Shown: positions 39,013 through 48,593, numbered from the stretch's first letter. The stretch is DNA of 64,000 nucleotides from Pelomonas sp. Root1237 (GCF_001425055.1 NZ_LMDK01000012.1:186001-250000); one strand, 5' to 3'. The notes: generated from the letters alone by a model not told the origin. Translations and numbers: made by a program.

Positions 39013-39321
39013 GGAGAAGTGGGCTTGGCGTGCCGGGCCGGCTTGGGGCTGAAGGCTAAGTGCCTGTCAGCCCTGCGGATTTCTCGCGCCGCCCGGTGGG
39101 TGATGGGTGCGAACTTTAGCTCGGACGCCGCCCGGCGCCGCCTGCACGGAGCGGCGATGTCTGCCCTATTTGGCAATGCAGGCCCGATTGCGAGTGCCCG
39201 ACGACCCCGTGCGTCGTCAAGTCTTGACCTCCGGCAGCGCCACAGCGGCTTGTCCGACGCGGGCGTCGGGTGGCTTTTCTTATCGTCGTGGCGTGTCCAT
39301 GTGACATCACGAGGTCCCACG
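39013..39321. other. 309-base intergenic region between gmk and the YciO-like gene
   Basis: It must hold the divergent promoters of gmk and the downstream gene. No gene was found. A terminator-like inverted repeat (CCGACGC at 39254-39260 and GCGTCGG at 39263-39269, then TGGCTTTTCTT) occurs with no gene upstream of it on the plus strand. The bases around 39020-39050 share a short stretch (CGGGCCGGCTTGGG) with the interspersed repeat but nothing more. Confidence 0.4.
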
Positions 39322-39948
39322 ATGCGCCGCTTTCTTCGCCACGAGGTCCATCCCGACAACCCGCAAGCGCGCCTGCTCCAGGCGACTGCGGACAGGCTGC
39401 GCGCCGGCGCGATCGCCGCCCTGCCGACGGCGGCCGGGTATCTGATGGCCTGCCGGCTCGACGACAAGGCGGCCGCGGCCCGGTTGCTGCGCGTGGTGGA
39501 CGAGCGCCAACCCGTCATGCTGTTGTGCCGCGACCTCGCCCAGGCGGCCACTTATCTGCGCATCGACGACCGCGCCTTCCGCGCGGTCAGGGATGCCGAG
39601 GCGGGTGCCGCTGCCTTCCTGCTGCGCTGCACCCACCGCGTGCCGCGCCGCCTTGCTGCGGCGGCTGGCGGCGCAGGCTTGCTGTATTTTGGCGCCCATC
39701 CGGTCTGCCAGGGCCTGTTGGGCCTGCTCGACGAAGCGCTGCTCGTCACGCCGCCGCTTTGGGGGCAAGGCGCAGAAGACCTCGACCTGCTCCCGATTGA
39801 TGCCCAGGCGGTGCTGGACGTCGCCCTCGACGTCGGCTCGCTCGAACCCCAGGATCTGGCGTGGGTGGAGCTGTTCCAGCCGTCCCGGCCGAGCCTGGCG
39901 CGTTGGCCCGTTGGCGTGGCGCAGTCCGAGGTGCGGATGGCCGCCTGA
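39322..39948 (+). CDS. YciO/YrdC/Sua5-family protein with diverged nucleotide-binding motif
   Basis: A 208-residue protein. HPDNPQARLLQATADRLRAGAIAALPTAAGYLMAC aligns by eye with the YciO start (HPENPQ...G..V..PTDSGYALGC), and MLLCRDLAQAATYLRID and TFILPA-like AAFLLRCTHRVPRRL follow in family order. YrdC/Sua5 members bind ATP and, in TsaC, make threonylcarbamoyl-AMP for tRNA. Here PTDSGY has become PTAAGY, losing the conserved Asp, so catalysis is doubtful. YciO itself has no firm function. ATG at 39322 is used; the longer upstream frame is discarded. Confidence 0.75.
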   Translation: MRRFLRHEVHPDNPQARLLQATADRLRAGAIAALPTAAGYLMACRLDDKAAAARLLRVVDERQPVMLLCRDLAQAATYLRIDDRAFRAVRDAEAGAAAFLLRCTHRVPRRLAAAAGGAGLLYFGAHPVCQGLLGLLDEALLVTPPLWGQGAEDLDLLPIDAQAVLDVALDVGSLEPQDLAWVELFQPSRPSLARWPVGVAQSEVRMAA

Positions 39949-39964
39949 ATGACCTGCCCAAAAC

Positions 39965-40879
39965 CTATTCGATGTTTTGCACCTGTTCGCGCATCTGCTC
40001 GATGGCGACTTTCATTTCGACGGAAATATTGGTCAATTCCAGCGCGGCGGATTTGGAGCCCAAAGTATTCGCTTCGCGATGTAATTCCTGAATCAGAAAA
40101 TCCAGGCGTTTGCCGAGTTCGCCGCCCTTTTTCAGCAGGCGGGTCAGCTCTTCCAGATGCGCCCGCAGACGTCCCAATTCCTCGGCCACGTCGATGCGGA
40201 TAGCAAACGCCGCGGCCTCGTTCAGCGCGCGCTCCTGCAAAGCTTCCTGCGGCACGCTGCTGCCAGCGCCGGTGGTGGCCAGCGCCTCCTGCCAGCGCTC
40301 CAGGAAGCGCTGCTGCTGGCGCGCCACGACGGCGGGCAGCAGCGGCTCGGCCTCATCGGCCAGCACGCGCAGCCGTGCAATGCGCTCGTTCAGGATGGCC
40401 ACCAGCTTCTCGCCCTCGCGTTCGCGGGCCTCGGCCAGGCCCTGCACGCAGGCCTGTGCGGCCTCGAGCGTCGTAGCGTCCAACTGGGCTGGTGCCGCCG
40501 CGCCGCTCTTGCACCAGTTCAAGGCCTCATGGACAGACAGCGGCGCCGCCTGCGGCAGCCAGGTGAGTACCTTGGCTTCCAGGCTGGCGAGGCGGTTGAG
40601 CTGCTCGGGCTGGGGTTGCGGCCAGGCGCCATCGGTGTCGCGCTGGGTGTTGATGCGCAACTCGATCTTGCCGCGCTTGCAACGTGCCGCGATCAGCTCG
40701 CGCAACTGGGGTTCAAGGCCGCGCATCTCCTCGGGCATGCGCATGGACAGGTCCAGGAACCGGCCGTTGACCGACCGCAATTCGACGCTGACCGACGCTT
40801 GCGCTGAACTGTTGCCGTCCTCGGCTTTAGGGGGTTGTGCCAGGGAATTGGCGTACCCGGTCATGCTGTAGACTGGCAT
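39965..40879 (-). CDS. yicC: YicC-family endoribonuclease
   Basis: A 304-residue protein. The N-terminal MTGYANS and VELRSVNGRFLDLSMRMPEEMRGLEPQLRELI and the C-terminal GKRLDFLIQELHREANTLGSKSAALELT are the hallmark ends of YicC. YicC proteins are RNases linked to RNA turnover, in E. coli to decay of the small RNA RyhB. The gene is divergent from the protein-kinase gene with only 32 bases between starts. The stop lies 16 bases from the YciO-like stop on the other strand. Confidence 0.95.
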   Translation of the reverse strand: MPVYSMTGYANSLAQPPKAEDGNSSAQASVSVELRSVNGRFLDLSMRMPEEMRGLEPQLRELIAARCKRGKIELRINTQRDTDGAWPQPQPEQLNRLASLEAKVLTWLPQAAPLSVHEALNWCKSGAAAPAQLDATTLEAAQACVQGLAEAREREGEKLVAILNERIARLRVLADEAEPLLPAVVARQQQRFLERWQEALATTGAGSSVPQEALQERALNEAAAFAIRIDVAEELGRLRAHLEELTRLLKKGGELGKRLDFLIQELHREANTLGSKSAALELTNISVEMKVAIEQMREQVQNIE

Positions 40880-40911
40880 TTCGCATCTCGCAAAACAGAC
40901 AAAACGCGATT

Positions 40912-41880
40912 ATGTCCAAGCCGAAGCCGGCGCCCTTGCCCGCAGGCACGGTGGTTGGGGGCTATCAGATCATCAAGCGGCTGGCGGCGGGCGGTTTCGG
41001 CGTGGTGTATCTCGCCGAGGATCCCGACCACCATCTGGTCGCATTGAAGGAATATCTGCCCTCGTCGCTGGCCGAACGTTCGCCCGGCGAACTGACCCCT
41101 CGCGTCAAGCCCGAGAAGCAACCGCTATACCGACTCGGCCTGAAGAGCTTCTTCGAAGAGGGCCGTTCGCTCGCGCAGATCTCGCACCCCAGCGTCGTCT
41201 CGGTGCTGAATTTCCTGCGCGAGAACGAAACTGTCTACATGGTCATGAACTACCTGCAGGGCGACACCCTGCAGGACTTCATCGTGACCGCGCGCGATAT
41301 GAAGCGCGACAAGGTCTTCCGCGAGTCAACCATCCGCAGCCTCTTCGACGAGATCCTGCGCGGCCTGCGCATCGTCCACCAGCACAAGATGCTGCACCTG
41401 GACATCAAGCCGGCCAATATCTTCATCACCAATGACAACAAGGCCGTGCTGCTGGACTTCGGCGCCGCGCGCGAAGTGCTGAGCAAGGAAGGCAACTTCA
41501 TCCGCCCGATGTACACGCCGGGCTTTGCGGCGCCCGAGATGTACCGCCGCGACGGTAGCTTGGGCCCCTGGACCGACATCTACGCCATTGGCGCGTGCAT
41601 CTATGCCTGCATGCAGGGCTACCCGCCGAACGACGCGCCGCAGCGCCTGGAGAAGGACCGCCTGTCCTTGAGCCTCTCGCGCCTGCGCAATGTCTACTCG
41701 GACAACCTGCTCGAAGTGACCGAGTGGTGCATGTCGCTGGACGCACTGTCGCGCCCGCAGAGCGTGTTCGCGCTGCAGAAGGAACTCGCTCGTGAGACCG
41801 AAAGGCGCTACACCAAGCTCAGCTTCAGTGAACGCCTCAAACTCCAGCTTGAAAACCTGAAGTCCGGAGCGAAAGCCTGA
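40912..41880 (+). CDS. Hanks-type serine/threonine protein kinase
   Basis: ATG at 40912 gives a 322-residue cytoplasmic kinase with no membrane segment. Visible subdomains: glycine loop LAAGGFGVVYLAED, ATP Lys in VALKEYLP, catalytic loop HLDIKPANIF (HRD changed to HLD), DFG in LLDFGAARE, activation segment YTPGFAAPEMY, and DIYAIGACIYAC. The HLD form occurs in other bacterial kinases. The next gene, a PP2C phosphatase, shares one base with its stop codon; such pairs act as a phosphorylation switch. No forkhead-associated partner is in view. Confidence 0.94.
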   Translation: MSKPKPAPLPAGTVVGGYQIIKRLAAGGFGVVYLAEDPDHHLVALKEYLPSSLAERSPGELTPRVKPEKQPLYRLGLKSFFEEGRSLAQISHPSVVSVLNFLRENETVYMVMNYLQGDTLQDFIVTARDMKRDKVFRESTIRSLFDEILRGLRIVHQHKMLHLDIKPANIFITNDNKAVLLDFGAAREVLSKEGNFIRPMYTPGFAAPEMYRRDGSLGPWTDIYAIGACIYACMQGYPPNDAPQRLEKDRLSLSLSRLRNVYSDNLLEVTEWCMSLDALSRPQSVFALQKELARETERRYTKLSFSERLKLQLENLKSGAKA

Positions 41881-42788
41881 TGCGATTCAATGTCTTCCAG
41901 GTCAGCCGTCGCGGTGGCCGTGAGACCAACGAAGACCGCATGGGCTATTGCTTCACGCGGGAGGCGGGACTGTTCGCGCTGGCTGACGGCATGGGCGGCC
42001 ACCCGGAAGGTGAAGTCGCGGCCCAGATCGCGCTGCAGACGTTGGCCGCGCTGTTCCAGCAGGACGCCCGCCCGGTCATCGAAGACCCACAGCGCTTCCT
42101 GCAGGAAACCATCGTCATTGCCCATCAGCAGCTGCTGCGCTATGCCGAGAGCAAGGGCCTGCACGACACGCCGCGCACGACGGTCGTCGCCTGCATCCTG
42201 CAGGGCAACCAGGCCTGGTGGGCGCATTGCGGCGATTCGCGCCTGTATCTCGTGCGCGCCGGCAAGCTGATTGCCCGCACCCGCGACCATTCCTATTCCG
42301 AGTTGCAGGAAGCCCTGGGCCGCGTGTCCCGCGGCGGCGAGCCTTTCAATCGCAACGTGCTCTTCACCTGCCTGGGCAGCCCCGGCAAGCCCATGGTGGA
42401 CTGCCAGGGGCCGCTCATCATGGAGGCCTCGGACCGCATCCTGCTGTGCTCCGACGGCCTGTGGGGCAGCGTGGAGGACGGCGAGATCGTTCAGCACATG
42501 GCTGACCAGGCCATTACCGAAGCTGTACCCGAACTGGTCGAGCAGGCCTTGCGCCGCGGCGGTGCGCGCAGTGACAACGTCACCGTGCTGGCCGTCGAAT
42601 GGGAAGGCGAGGGCGAGCCCAGTGGCGAGACCACGCAGAATCTCGGCAATTCCGGCTTTGCGTCCACCATCCAGGGTGCCCTGGACGCCGACCTTGTCGC
42701 CGGCATGGACGACGAGGAGATCGAGCGTTCGATACGCGAGATCAACGAAGTCATCCGCCAATCGGGCCGCGGCGCCAATCGCCGCTAA
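41880..42788 (+). CDS. PP2C-family serine/threonine protein phosphatase
   Basis: A 302-residue phosphatase beginning at the last base of the kinase stop codon. Metal-binding motifs are intact: [50 protein letters not shown] and [15 protein letters not shown]. The C-terminal 60 residues form an acidic, probably flexible tail. It should reverse the action of the upstream kinase. The pair precedes rph in a gene order common in Burkholderiales. Confidence 0.95.
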   Translation: MRFNVFQVSRRGGRETNEDRMGYCFTREAGLFALADGMGGHPEGEVAAQIALQTLAALFQQDARPVIEDPQRFLQETIVIAHQQLLRYAESKGLHDTPRTTVVACILQGNQAWWAHCGDSRLYLVRAGKLIARTRDHSYSELQEALGRVSRGGEPFNRNVLFTCLGSPGKPMVDCQGPLIMEASDRILLCSDGLWGSVEDGEIVQHMADQAITEAVPELVEQALRRGGARSDNVTVLAVEWEGEGEPSGETTQNLGNSGFASTIQGALDADLVAGMDDEEIERSIREINEVIRQSGRGANRR

Positions 42789-42801
42789 CTCTCCTTTTCT
42801 C

Positions 42802-43530
42802 ATGACCAAGACCTTCACGCGCAGCGCAGGCCGCGCTGCCAATCAATTGCGCCCGGTGCGCATCACCCGCGGTTTCACCGTGCATGCCGAGGGCTCGGTG
42901 CTGATCGAGTTCGGTGGCACCCGCGTGCTGTGCACGGCCTCGGTCGAGGAGCGCGTACCGCCGCACAAGCGCGGCTCGGGTGAAGGCTGGGTGACGGCCG
43001 AGTACGGCATGCTGCCGCGCGCCACCCACACCCGCGGCGACCGCGAGGCCGCCCGCGGCAAGCAGAGCGGCCGCACGCAGGAGATCCAGCGACTCATCGG
43101 CCGCTCACTGCGCGCGGTGTTCGACCTGAGCGCCCTCGGCGAGCGCACGATCACGCTGGACTGCGACGTGCTGCAGGCCGACGGCGGCACGCGCACGGCG
43201 GCCATCACCGGCGCCTTCGTCGCGGCCCAGGACGCCGTCAACAGGCTGCTGGCCGACAGCAAGCTGTCGCGCTCGCCGATCAAGGACACGGTGGCCGCCA
43301 TCTCGGTCGGCATCGTCGACGGCGTGCCGCTGCTGGACCTTGAATACATCGAGGACGTGGCCTGCGACACCGACATGAACGTCGTCATGACGGGCTCGGG
43401 TGGCTTTGTCGAGCTGCAGGGCACGGCCGAGGGCGTGGTGTTCACGCGTGACGAGATGAATGCGCTGCTCGACCTGGCCGACAAGGGCATCCGCGAGCTG
43501 ATCGAGGCCCAACAAGCCGCGCTGAAGTGA
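42802..43530 (+). CDS. rph: Ribonuclease PH
   Basis: A 242-residue phosphorolytic exoribonuclease that trims tRNA 3' ends. ATG at 42802 gives the canonical [19 protein letters not shown] start; the open frame continues far upstream only as an overlap of the phosphatase gene. [50 protein letters not shown] and [15 protein letters not shown] are all present. Its stop overlaps the GTG start of rdgB. Confidence 0.97.
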   Translation: MTKTFTRSAGRAANQLRPVRITRGFTVHAEGSVLIEFGGTRVLCTASVEERVPPHKRGSGEGWVTAEYGMLPRATHTRGDREAARGKQSGRTQEIQRLIGRSLRAVFDLSALGERTITLDCDVLQADGGTRTAAITGAFVAAQDAVNRLLADSKLSRSPIKDTVAAISVGIVDGVPLLDLEYIEDVACDTDMNVVMTGSGGFVELQGTAEGVVFTRDEMNALLDLADKGIRELIEAQQAALK

Positions 43531-44132
43531 AGCTGGTTCTTGCCTCCAACAACGCCAAGAAGCTCGTCGAGCTGCAGGCGTTGTTCGCGCCGCTCGGTAT
43601 CGAACTGGTGAATCAGGGCAGCCTGGGCATCCCGGAGGCCGAGGAGCCCTTTGAAACCTTTGCCGAGAACGCGCTGACCAAAGCCCGCCACGCCGCCAAG
43701 CTCAGCGGCCTGCCAGCGCTGGCCGACGATTCAGGCTTGAGCGTTGACGCTCTCGGCGGCGCGCCCGGCGTGCGTTCGGCACGTTACGCGCTGGATGCCG
43801 GCGGCGAGAAAAGCGACGCAGCCAACAATGAACGGTTGCTGCGCGAGATGGCCGGCATCGAGGATCGCCGGGCGCGCTTTGTCTGCGCCCTGGTGGCGGT
43901 GCGCAGCGCCGACGACCCCGAGCCACTGATCGCCATGGGCCGCTGGAGCGGCGAGATCCTGAAGGCGCCGAGCGGCGAGGGCGGCTTTGGCTACGACCCG
44001 CTGATGCACATCCCCGAGCTCGGCCAGACCGTGGCCAGCCTCGGCGCCACGGTCAAGAACCAGCACAGCCACCGGGCGCTGGCCGCCGTGCACCTGATCC
44101 AGCAATTCCGCGAGGTCTGGCGGCTTGGCTGA
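43527..44132 (+). CDS. rdgB: XTP/dITP diphosphatase (RdgB/HAM1)
   Basis: A 201-residue house-cleaning enzyme that hydrolyses ITP and XTP to keep them out of nucleic acids. GTG at 43527 (GTGA overlap with rph) yields [16 protein letters not shown], the standard start. [24 protein letters not shown] and GGFGYDPLM and the final SHRALA are diagnostic. It overlaps hemW by eight bases if the TTG start of hemW is used. Confidence 0.96.
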   Translation: MKLVLASNNAKKLVELQALFAPLGIELVNQGSLGIPEAEEPFETFAENALTKARHAAKLSGLPALADDSGLSVDALGGAPGVRSARYALDAGGEKSDAANNERLLREMAGIEDRRARFVCALVAVRSADDPEPLIAMGRWSGEILKAPSGEGGFGYDPLMHIPELGQTVASLGATVKNQHSHRALAAVHLIQQFREVWRLG

Positions 44133-45309
44133 GATCGTCCATCTGATGCGGCCGGGTACGCTGCAGTTGCCCGCGCTGCCCCCGCTCGCCCTCTATGTGC
44201 ACCTGCCCTGGTGCCTGCGCAAATGCCCCTACTGCGACTTCAACTCGCATGAGGTCAAGGATGGCGCGTTGGCGGTCGACACGGCCGAGGCCTATCTCGC
44301 TGCGCTGCGAGCCGACCTCGAAGCGGCGCTGCCGCTGATCTGGGGCCGGCCTGTCATCAGCATCTTCATCGGCGGCGGCACGCCCAGCCTGTTCAACCCC
44401 GAGCAGATCGCGCAGCTCATCTCGGACATCCGTGCACGCCTGCCGCTGGAGCCGGGCTGCGAGATCACGCTGGAGGCCAACCCCGGCACCTTCGAGCGCG
44501 AGCGCTTCAAGGGCTTTCGCCAGGCTGGCGTCACGCGCCTGTCAGTGGGCGTACAGAGCTTCGATGACGCGCAGCTGAAGACGCTCGGCCGCGTGCACAG
44601 CGCGACCCAGGCGCGTGAGGCGCTCACCGAGGCGGCCGGCGCCTTCGAGACCTTCAATCTCGACCTGATGTATGCGCTGCCCGGCCAGACGCTGGACGAC
44701 CTGTCGCGCGAGCTCGACGAGGCGTTGAGCTTCAATCCGCCGCACCTGTCCATCTATCACCTGACCATCGAGCCCAACACGGTGTTCGCCACGCGCACGC
44801 CCGAGCATCTGCCCGACCCCGACCTGGCCAGCGACATGCTGGACCTGATCACTGCGAGGACCGGCGCCACGGGGCTGTCGCGTTACGAGGTCTCGGCCTA
44901 TGCCCGCGACGGCCACCGCTGCCTGCACAACCTGAACTATTGGCAGTTCGGTGACTACCTGGGCATCGGCGCTGGCGCGCACAGCAAGCTGAGCTTCCCC
45001 AACCGCGTGCTGCGCCAGGTGCGCTGGCGCGAGCCGGCGGCCTTCATGGCGCAGGCGAACAAGGTCAGCAACGAACACGAGGTGGCGCGCAAGGACCTGC
45101 CCTTCGAGTTCATGCTGAATGCGCTGCGGCTGAAGGAAGGCGTCACGCTGACGCAGTTCCTCGAGCGCACCGGGCTGCCTGTGTCGGCGATTGCGAAAGG
45201 CTTGGAGGTGGCCCGTGGCCGTGGCTTGCTGACCAGTGATGCGGCTCGCATCCAGCCAACCGAGCGAGGCTTCGACTTCCTCAGCGATCTGCAGCAGCTG
45301 TTTCTTTGA
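44125..45309 (+). CDS. hemW: HemW-like radical SAM protein
   Basis: A 394-residue protein related to HemN. The radical SAM cluster motif is CLRKCPYC near residue 32, with the additional FNSHE found in the HemN/HemW group; GGGTPSLF and NLDLMYALPGQT follow. HemW lacks coproporphyrinogen oxidase activity in studied cases and acts as a haem chaperone. The start is TTG at 44125 or ATG at 44146. The 3' end overlaps the convergent LysR gene by 29 bases. Confidence 0.93.
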   Translation: MAEIVHLMRPGTLQLPALPPLALYVHLPWCLRKCPYCDFNSHEVKDGALAVDTAEAYLAALRADLEAALPLIWGRPVISIFIGGGTPSLFNPEQIAQLISDIRARLPLEPGCEITLEANPGTFERERFKGFRQAGVTRLSVGVQSFDDAQLKTLGRVHSATQAREALTEAAGAFETFNLDLMYALPGQTLDDLSRELDEALSFNPPHLSIYHLTIEPNTVFATRTPEHLPDPDLASDMLDLITARTGATGLSRYEVSAYARDGHRCLHNLNYWQFGDYLGIGAGAHSKLSFPNRVLRQVRWREPAAFMAQANKVSNEHEVARKDLPFEFMLNALRLKEGVTLTQFLERTGLPVSAIAKGLEVARGRGLLTSDAARIQPTERGFDFLSDLQQLFL

Positions 45310-46210
45310 GTCGCTGCTGCAGCGCCGCGACCTCGGCGTGCAGCCAGTCGCAGAAGATGCGCACGGCCGGGTCGTCGCGCAGGGCCTCGGGGTAGACGAC
45401 CTGGTAGTCACGCGTGGCGTCGTCATCTACGGCGTGAGTCGACAGCCGCACGAGCCGCCCGTCCAGCAGCGCGTCGGCGGCAAACAGCTCGCGCGTCAGG
45501 GCCACACCCATCCCTTGCTCGGCCGCCTGGCCCAGCATCGCGGCGTCATTGAAGGTGGCCACAGGCGTTGGCACCGTGCCGGAATGGCCGACCTCGGCAA
45601 ACCACTGTCGCCACAAATCGGCGTCGCCCATCAGCGGCTGCTGCGTCAAGAGTTCCGGCGTTGCATCCACCAGGCGCTGCGCGAGCAGCGGCGCGGCAAC
45701 GACGATGTGCGGCGAGTGAAAGAGTGGCTCACAGATCAGCCCGGGCCAGCCGCCACGGCCGATGCGCAGGCCGATGTGAAATCCCTCGCGTTCCAGGTCC
45801 ACCACCTGCTGGGATGAATGCAGGTCCAGCGTGATGCAGGGCTGCAGGGCTTGCCAGCGCGGCAGGCGGGGCAGCAGCCAACGCTGGGCGAACGAGGGCA
45901 GGGCGGTCACTCGCAGCGTCTGCGCGGCGCTCCCATGCGCTTGCGCCGCCGCCAGCAGGCCCGCCTGCAAGGCAGCGAACACCTGTGTCACGCCGCGCTG
46001 CAGCGCCTGCCCAGCCGGGTTCAGCGTCAGCCGCCGGCCCTGGCGAGTGAACAGCTCAAAGCCGAGCTGGGCCTCCAGTCCGCGGATCTGCTGGCTGACC
46101 GCGCTGTGCGTCAGGTGCAGGCTCTCGGCCGCGGCGCGCAGGTTCTCGGTCTGGGCCGCGGCACGAAAGGCAGCCAGGTAATGAAGGGGAAAACGGTCGA
46201 GTGAGGCCAT
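45281..46210 (-). CDS. LysR-family transcriptional regulator
   Basis: ATG at 46210 gives a 309-residue regulator with the N-terminal helix-turn-helix FRAAAQTENLRAAAESLHLTHSAVSQQIRGLEAQLG. The effector domain (LRVTALPSFAQRWLLPRLPRW) resembles the GcvA branch. It is divergent from the small secreted-protein gene at 46305; LysR proteins commonly control the adjacent divergent gene, so that gene is the first candidate target. The 3' end overlaps hemW by 29 bases. Confidence 0.93.
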   Translation of the reverse strand: MASLDRFPLHYLAAFRAAAQTENLRAAAESLHLTHSAVSQQIRGLEAQLGFELFTRQGRRLTLNPAGQALQRGVTQVFAALQAGLLAAAQAHGSAAQTLRVTALPSFAQRWLLPRLPRWQALQPCITLDLHSSQQVVDLEREGFHIGLRIGRGGWPGLICEPLFHSPHIVVAAPLLAQRLVDATPELLTQQPLMGDADLWRQWFAEVGHSGTVPTPVATFNDAAMLGQAAEQGMGVALTRELFAADALLDGRLVRLSTHAVDDDATRDYQVVYPEALRDDPAVRIFCDWLHAEVAALQQRLKETAAADR

Positions 46211-46304
46211 CTGGTAAGCCAATCCAACCAATCAGTGAAGAAATAAGCGCTTTGTGGCGAGGCTCTGGATGCATAGCATAACCAGCACTTGAAGGAGACC
46301 CGCC

Positions 46305-46610
46305 ATGATCACTCTGCCCCGCTGGATTGCTTTTGCCTCATTTGCCGCTGTCCTCGTGCTCGCCACGACCGGCGCCCGGGCGTTCACGGATTCGAATGCC
46401 GAATTGAAGGAAGCGGCCGCGGAGCGCTCCAACCGCGTCATCGTGACCGGCAAGGCCGAACGGCCCGTGCAGACGGCCTGGGTGCCGACCGCCCCGAAGT
46501 CGCTGGACGGTTTCAAGCCGGTTTTCCCGGCTGACCCCGTGGTCGTCGCGCGTCACCGTCCGATGCTGCTGGCCAAGGCCGATGCGCCCGCCAGTGCTGG
46601 TAAACGTTGA
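46305..46610 (+). CDS. Small secreted protein of unknown function
   Basis: A 101-residue protein. A strong ribosome site (AAGGAG) lies ahead of ATG 46305. A signal peptide (residues 1-26, ending ARAF) is followed by about 75 mature residues without cysteine. The segment RVIVTGKAERP has a Ton-box-like VIVTG. I recognise no family. It is divergent from the LysR gene, and repeat copy C begins two bases after its stop. Confidence 0.75.
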   Translation: MITLPRWIAFASFAAVLVLATTGARAFTDSNAELKEAAAERSNRVIVTGKAERPVQTAWVPTAPKSLDGFKPVFPADPVVVARHRPMLLAKADAPASAGKR

Positions 46611-46612
46611 AG

Positions 46613-46804
46613 CCCCTCGTCCAAGGATTACCTTGGCCGGGACCGCGCTGCGGCCAGTGGCGCAGCGCTTCGGCAGGCACATCGCGCCCACTGGGCGCAA
46701 TGTGTCCGGCCTCAGCCCCCAAGGGGACGGCGATGCTTGCCGGATTCGCCGACAAGCACATCGCCCAAGGCGGGCCGGCTAGGGAGCGGCCCGGCGCTCG
46801 GCCC
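46613..46804 (+). repeat. Structured interspersed repeat, copy C (long form)
   Basis: It starts CCCCTCGTCC two bases after the secreted-protein stop and ends GCGCTCGGCCC. It shares the backbone of copies A and B but carries about 75 extra bases after the first hairpin, themselves two hairpins (GCGCTGCG/CGCAGCGC and GCGCCCA/TGGGCGC). Shared stems: CCAAGG/CCTTGG, CCCC/GGGG, GCTTG/CAAGC. A 71-codon frame runs through it (46607-46822) but looks like a by-product. Confidence 0.8.
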
Positions 46805-46826
46805 GCAAAACGCCTGAAATGAATCG

Positions 46827-47915
46827 TCAGACGCGGTTGAGCGAGATGCCCGAAGTGGCGCGCAGCCGCTCCAGCACTTTGGTCGCAATCTGGTTCAGCG
46901 GCAGCACCTCGTCCGCCGCGCCGGCCGCGATGGCCTCGCGCGGCATGCCGAAGACGACGCAACTGGCCTCGTCCTGGCAGTAGTTGTAGGCGCCAGCGTC
47001 CTTCATGACCTTCATGGCCCTGGCGCCATCCGCGCCCATGCCGGTCAGCATGATGCCGATGGCGTTCGGGCCGACCACCTTGGCAGCCGACAGGAACAGC
47101 GCCTCGACCGAGGGCTTGTGGCGGTTGATGGGTTCGCCGTCCTGCACGCGGGCGATGTAGTTCGCGCCGCTGCGTTCCACGCTCAGATGCATGCCGCCCG
47201 GCGCGATATAGCCGTGGCCGGGCAGGATGCGCTCGCCGTCCTGGGCTTCCTTGACGCGGATCTTGCACAGGCCGTCCAGCCGCGCGGCATAGCTCTTGGT
47301 GAAGCCGGGCGGCATGTGCTGGGTGATGACAACGGCCGGGCTGTCGGCCGGCAGGTTGATCAACACGTCCTTGGTGGCTTCGGTGCCCCCGGTGGAGGCG
47401 CCGATGAAGATGATCTTTTCGGTCGAGGCCCTGCCGAGGCTGGCCATCGTGACGGCCTTGACCGGGGCTGGCGCGGCTGCACCCGGTGCGGGCGGCGGTG
47501 GCGCGCGGCGGATGTGGGCCTTGGACGCGATGCGGATTTTGTCCGTGATGTCCTGGGCCAGTTGGCGGATGCCGTCGGCCACGCCGATCTTGGGTTTGGC
47601 GACGAAGTCGATGGCGCCCAGTTCCAGCGCCTTCAGCGTGACCTCGGCACCGCGCTCAGTCAGCGTGGACACCATCACCACTGGCATCGGCCGCAGTCGC
47701 ATCAGCCGCGAAAGGAAATCGAGGCCATCCATGCGCGGCATCTCGACGTCCAGCGTGATGACGTCGGGGTTGAGGTTGCGGATCATCTCGCGCGCGACCA
47801 GCGGGTCGGCGGCCGCGCCGATGCATTCCATGTCGGACTGCCGGTTGATGATCTCGGTGAGGATGGAGCGCACCAGCGCTGAGTCGTCCACCACCACGAC
47901 TTTGGTCTTGGCCAT
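46827..47915 (-). CDS. cheB: Chemotaxis protein-glutamate methylesterase CheB
   Basis: A 362-residue protein. The receiver domain ([13 protein letters not shown], phospho-acceptor Asp in [19 protein letters not shown]) is joined to the methylesterase domain with catalytic Ser in GASTGGTEA, His in [10 protein letters not shown] and Asp in [10 protein letters not shown]. CheB removes methyl groups from chemoreceptors and also deamidates Gln. It is last of cheR-cheD-cheB, ten bases after cheD. Confidence 0.97.
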   Translation of the reverse strand: MAKTKVVVVDDSALVRSILTEIINRQSDMECIGAAADPLVAREMIRNLNPDVITLDVEMPRMDGLDFLSRLMRLRPMPVVMVSTLTERGAEVTLKALELGAIDFVAKPKIGVADGIRQLAQDITDKIRIASKAHIRRAPPPPAPGAAAPAPVKAVTMASLGRASTEKIIFIGASTGGTEATKDVLINLPADSPAVVITQHMPPGFTKSYAARLDGLCKIRVKEAQDGERILPGHGYIAPGGMHLSVERSGANYIARVQDGEPINRHKPSVEALFLSAAKVVGPNAIGIMLTGMGADGARAMKVMKDAGAYNYCQDEASCVVFGMPREAIAAGAADEVLPLNQIATKVLERLRATSGISLNRV

Positions 47916-47925
47916 CGGTGGCCTC

Positions 47926-48591
47926 CTAGAACAAATCGATGGAGCCGCCGCTGCTGGCGACCGGCTGCACCTTTTGAATGGCTGCCCTGTCCTGCTGGAT
48001 CAGCGCGTCGTTATTCGTCGGTGCCAGGCGCTTCACCATCGCCTTGCCACTGGCCGGCAGGAAGCAGACCTTGCGGGGGTAGACGTCCATCACGTCCTTG
48101 GACACGATGGGGATGCGCTCGAGCTTCAGGAAGTCGATGACGAAGTTGGTGTTGCGCTCGCCGACGTTGAGCGAGTTCATGCCCGAGATGACGGCACCGC
48201 CGCCGAAGATCTTTGCTTCCATGCGTGCCTTGCTGGCACCGCGCTTCATCATCTCGTTGATGAGCAGTTCCATGGCGAACGAGCCGTAGCGGCCTGAGTC
48301 GCCATTGCCCTCGGGCAGCATGAAGTGGTTCATGCCGCCAACCTTGGCGACGCGGTCCCACAGGCAGGCGGCGATGCAGGAGCCCAGCGTCGTCATGACG
48401 AGCAGGTCTTCCTGGTCGACGAAGTACTCGCCCGGCAGGATCTTGACGGCCGCGTTCTTGAAATGCGCGTCGTAGAAGAAGAACGAGGCTTCACCCTGCT
48501 TGCGCGGCTGGGCCTTGAGGTGGTTGACCTTGGCCACCGCGACCGGGTTGCCGAGGCCGACCGTGGGTGGCGAGGCGAATGGGGTGCTCAT
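47926..48591 (-). CDS. cheD: Chemoreceptor glutamine deamidase CheD
   Basis: ATG at 48591, two bases after the cheR stop, gives 221 residues. The catalytic Cys is in [13 protein letters not shown] and the His in [12 protein letters not shown], with [25 protein letters not shown] and [10 protein letters not shown] typical of CheD. CheD deamidates chemoreceptor glutamines and in some species docks with CheC. The longer upstream frame overlaps cheR and is not used. Confidence 0.96.
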   Translation of the reverse strand: MSTPFASPPTVGLGNPVAVAKVNHLKAQPRKQGEASFFFYDAHFKNAAVKILPGEYFVDQEDLLVMTTLGSCIAACLWDRVAKVGGMNHFMLPEGNGDSGRYGSFAMELLINEMMKRGASKARMEAKIFGGGAVISGMNSLNVGERNTNFVIDFLKLERIPIVSKDVMDVYPRKVCFLPASGKAMVKRLAPTNNDALIQQDRAAIQKVQPVASSGGSIDLF

Positions 48592-48593
48592 GG

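Noticed and set aside
39020-39050. Possible fourth copy of the interspersed repeat
   Set aside because: Only about 14 bases (CGGGCCGGCTTGGG) match and none of the hairpins follow; likely chance or a worn fragment.
46607-46822. 71-codon frame through repeat copy C, starting like the Sel1 frame (MKPL)
   Set aside because: Lies wholly in the repeat; the similarity to the Sel1 N-terminus is due to the shared repeat and is not evidence of a protein family.
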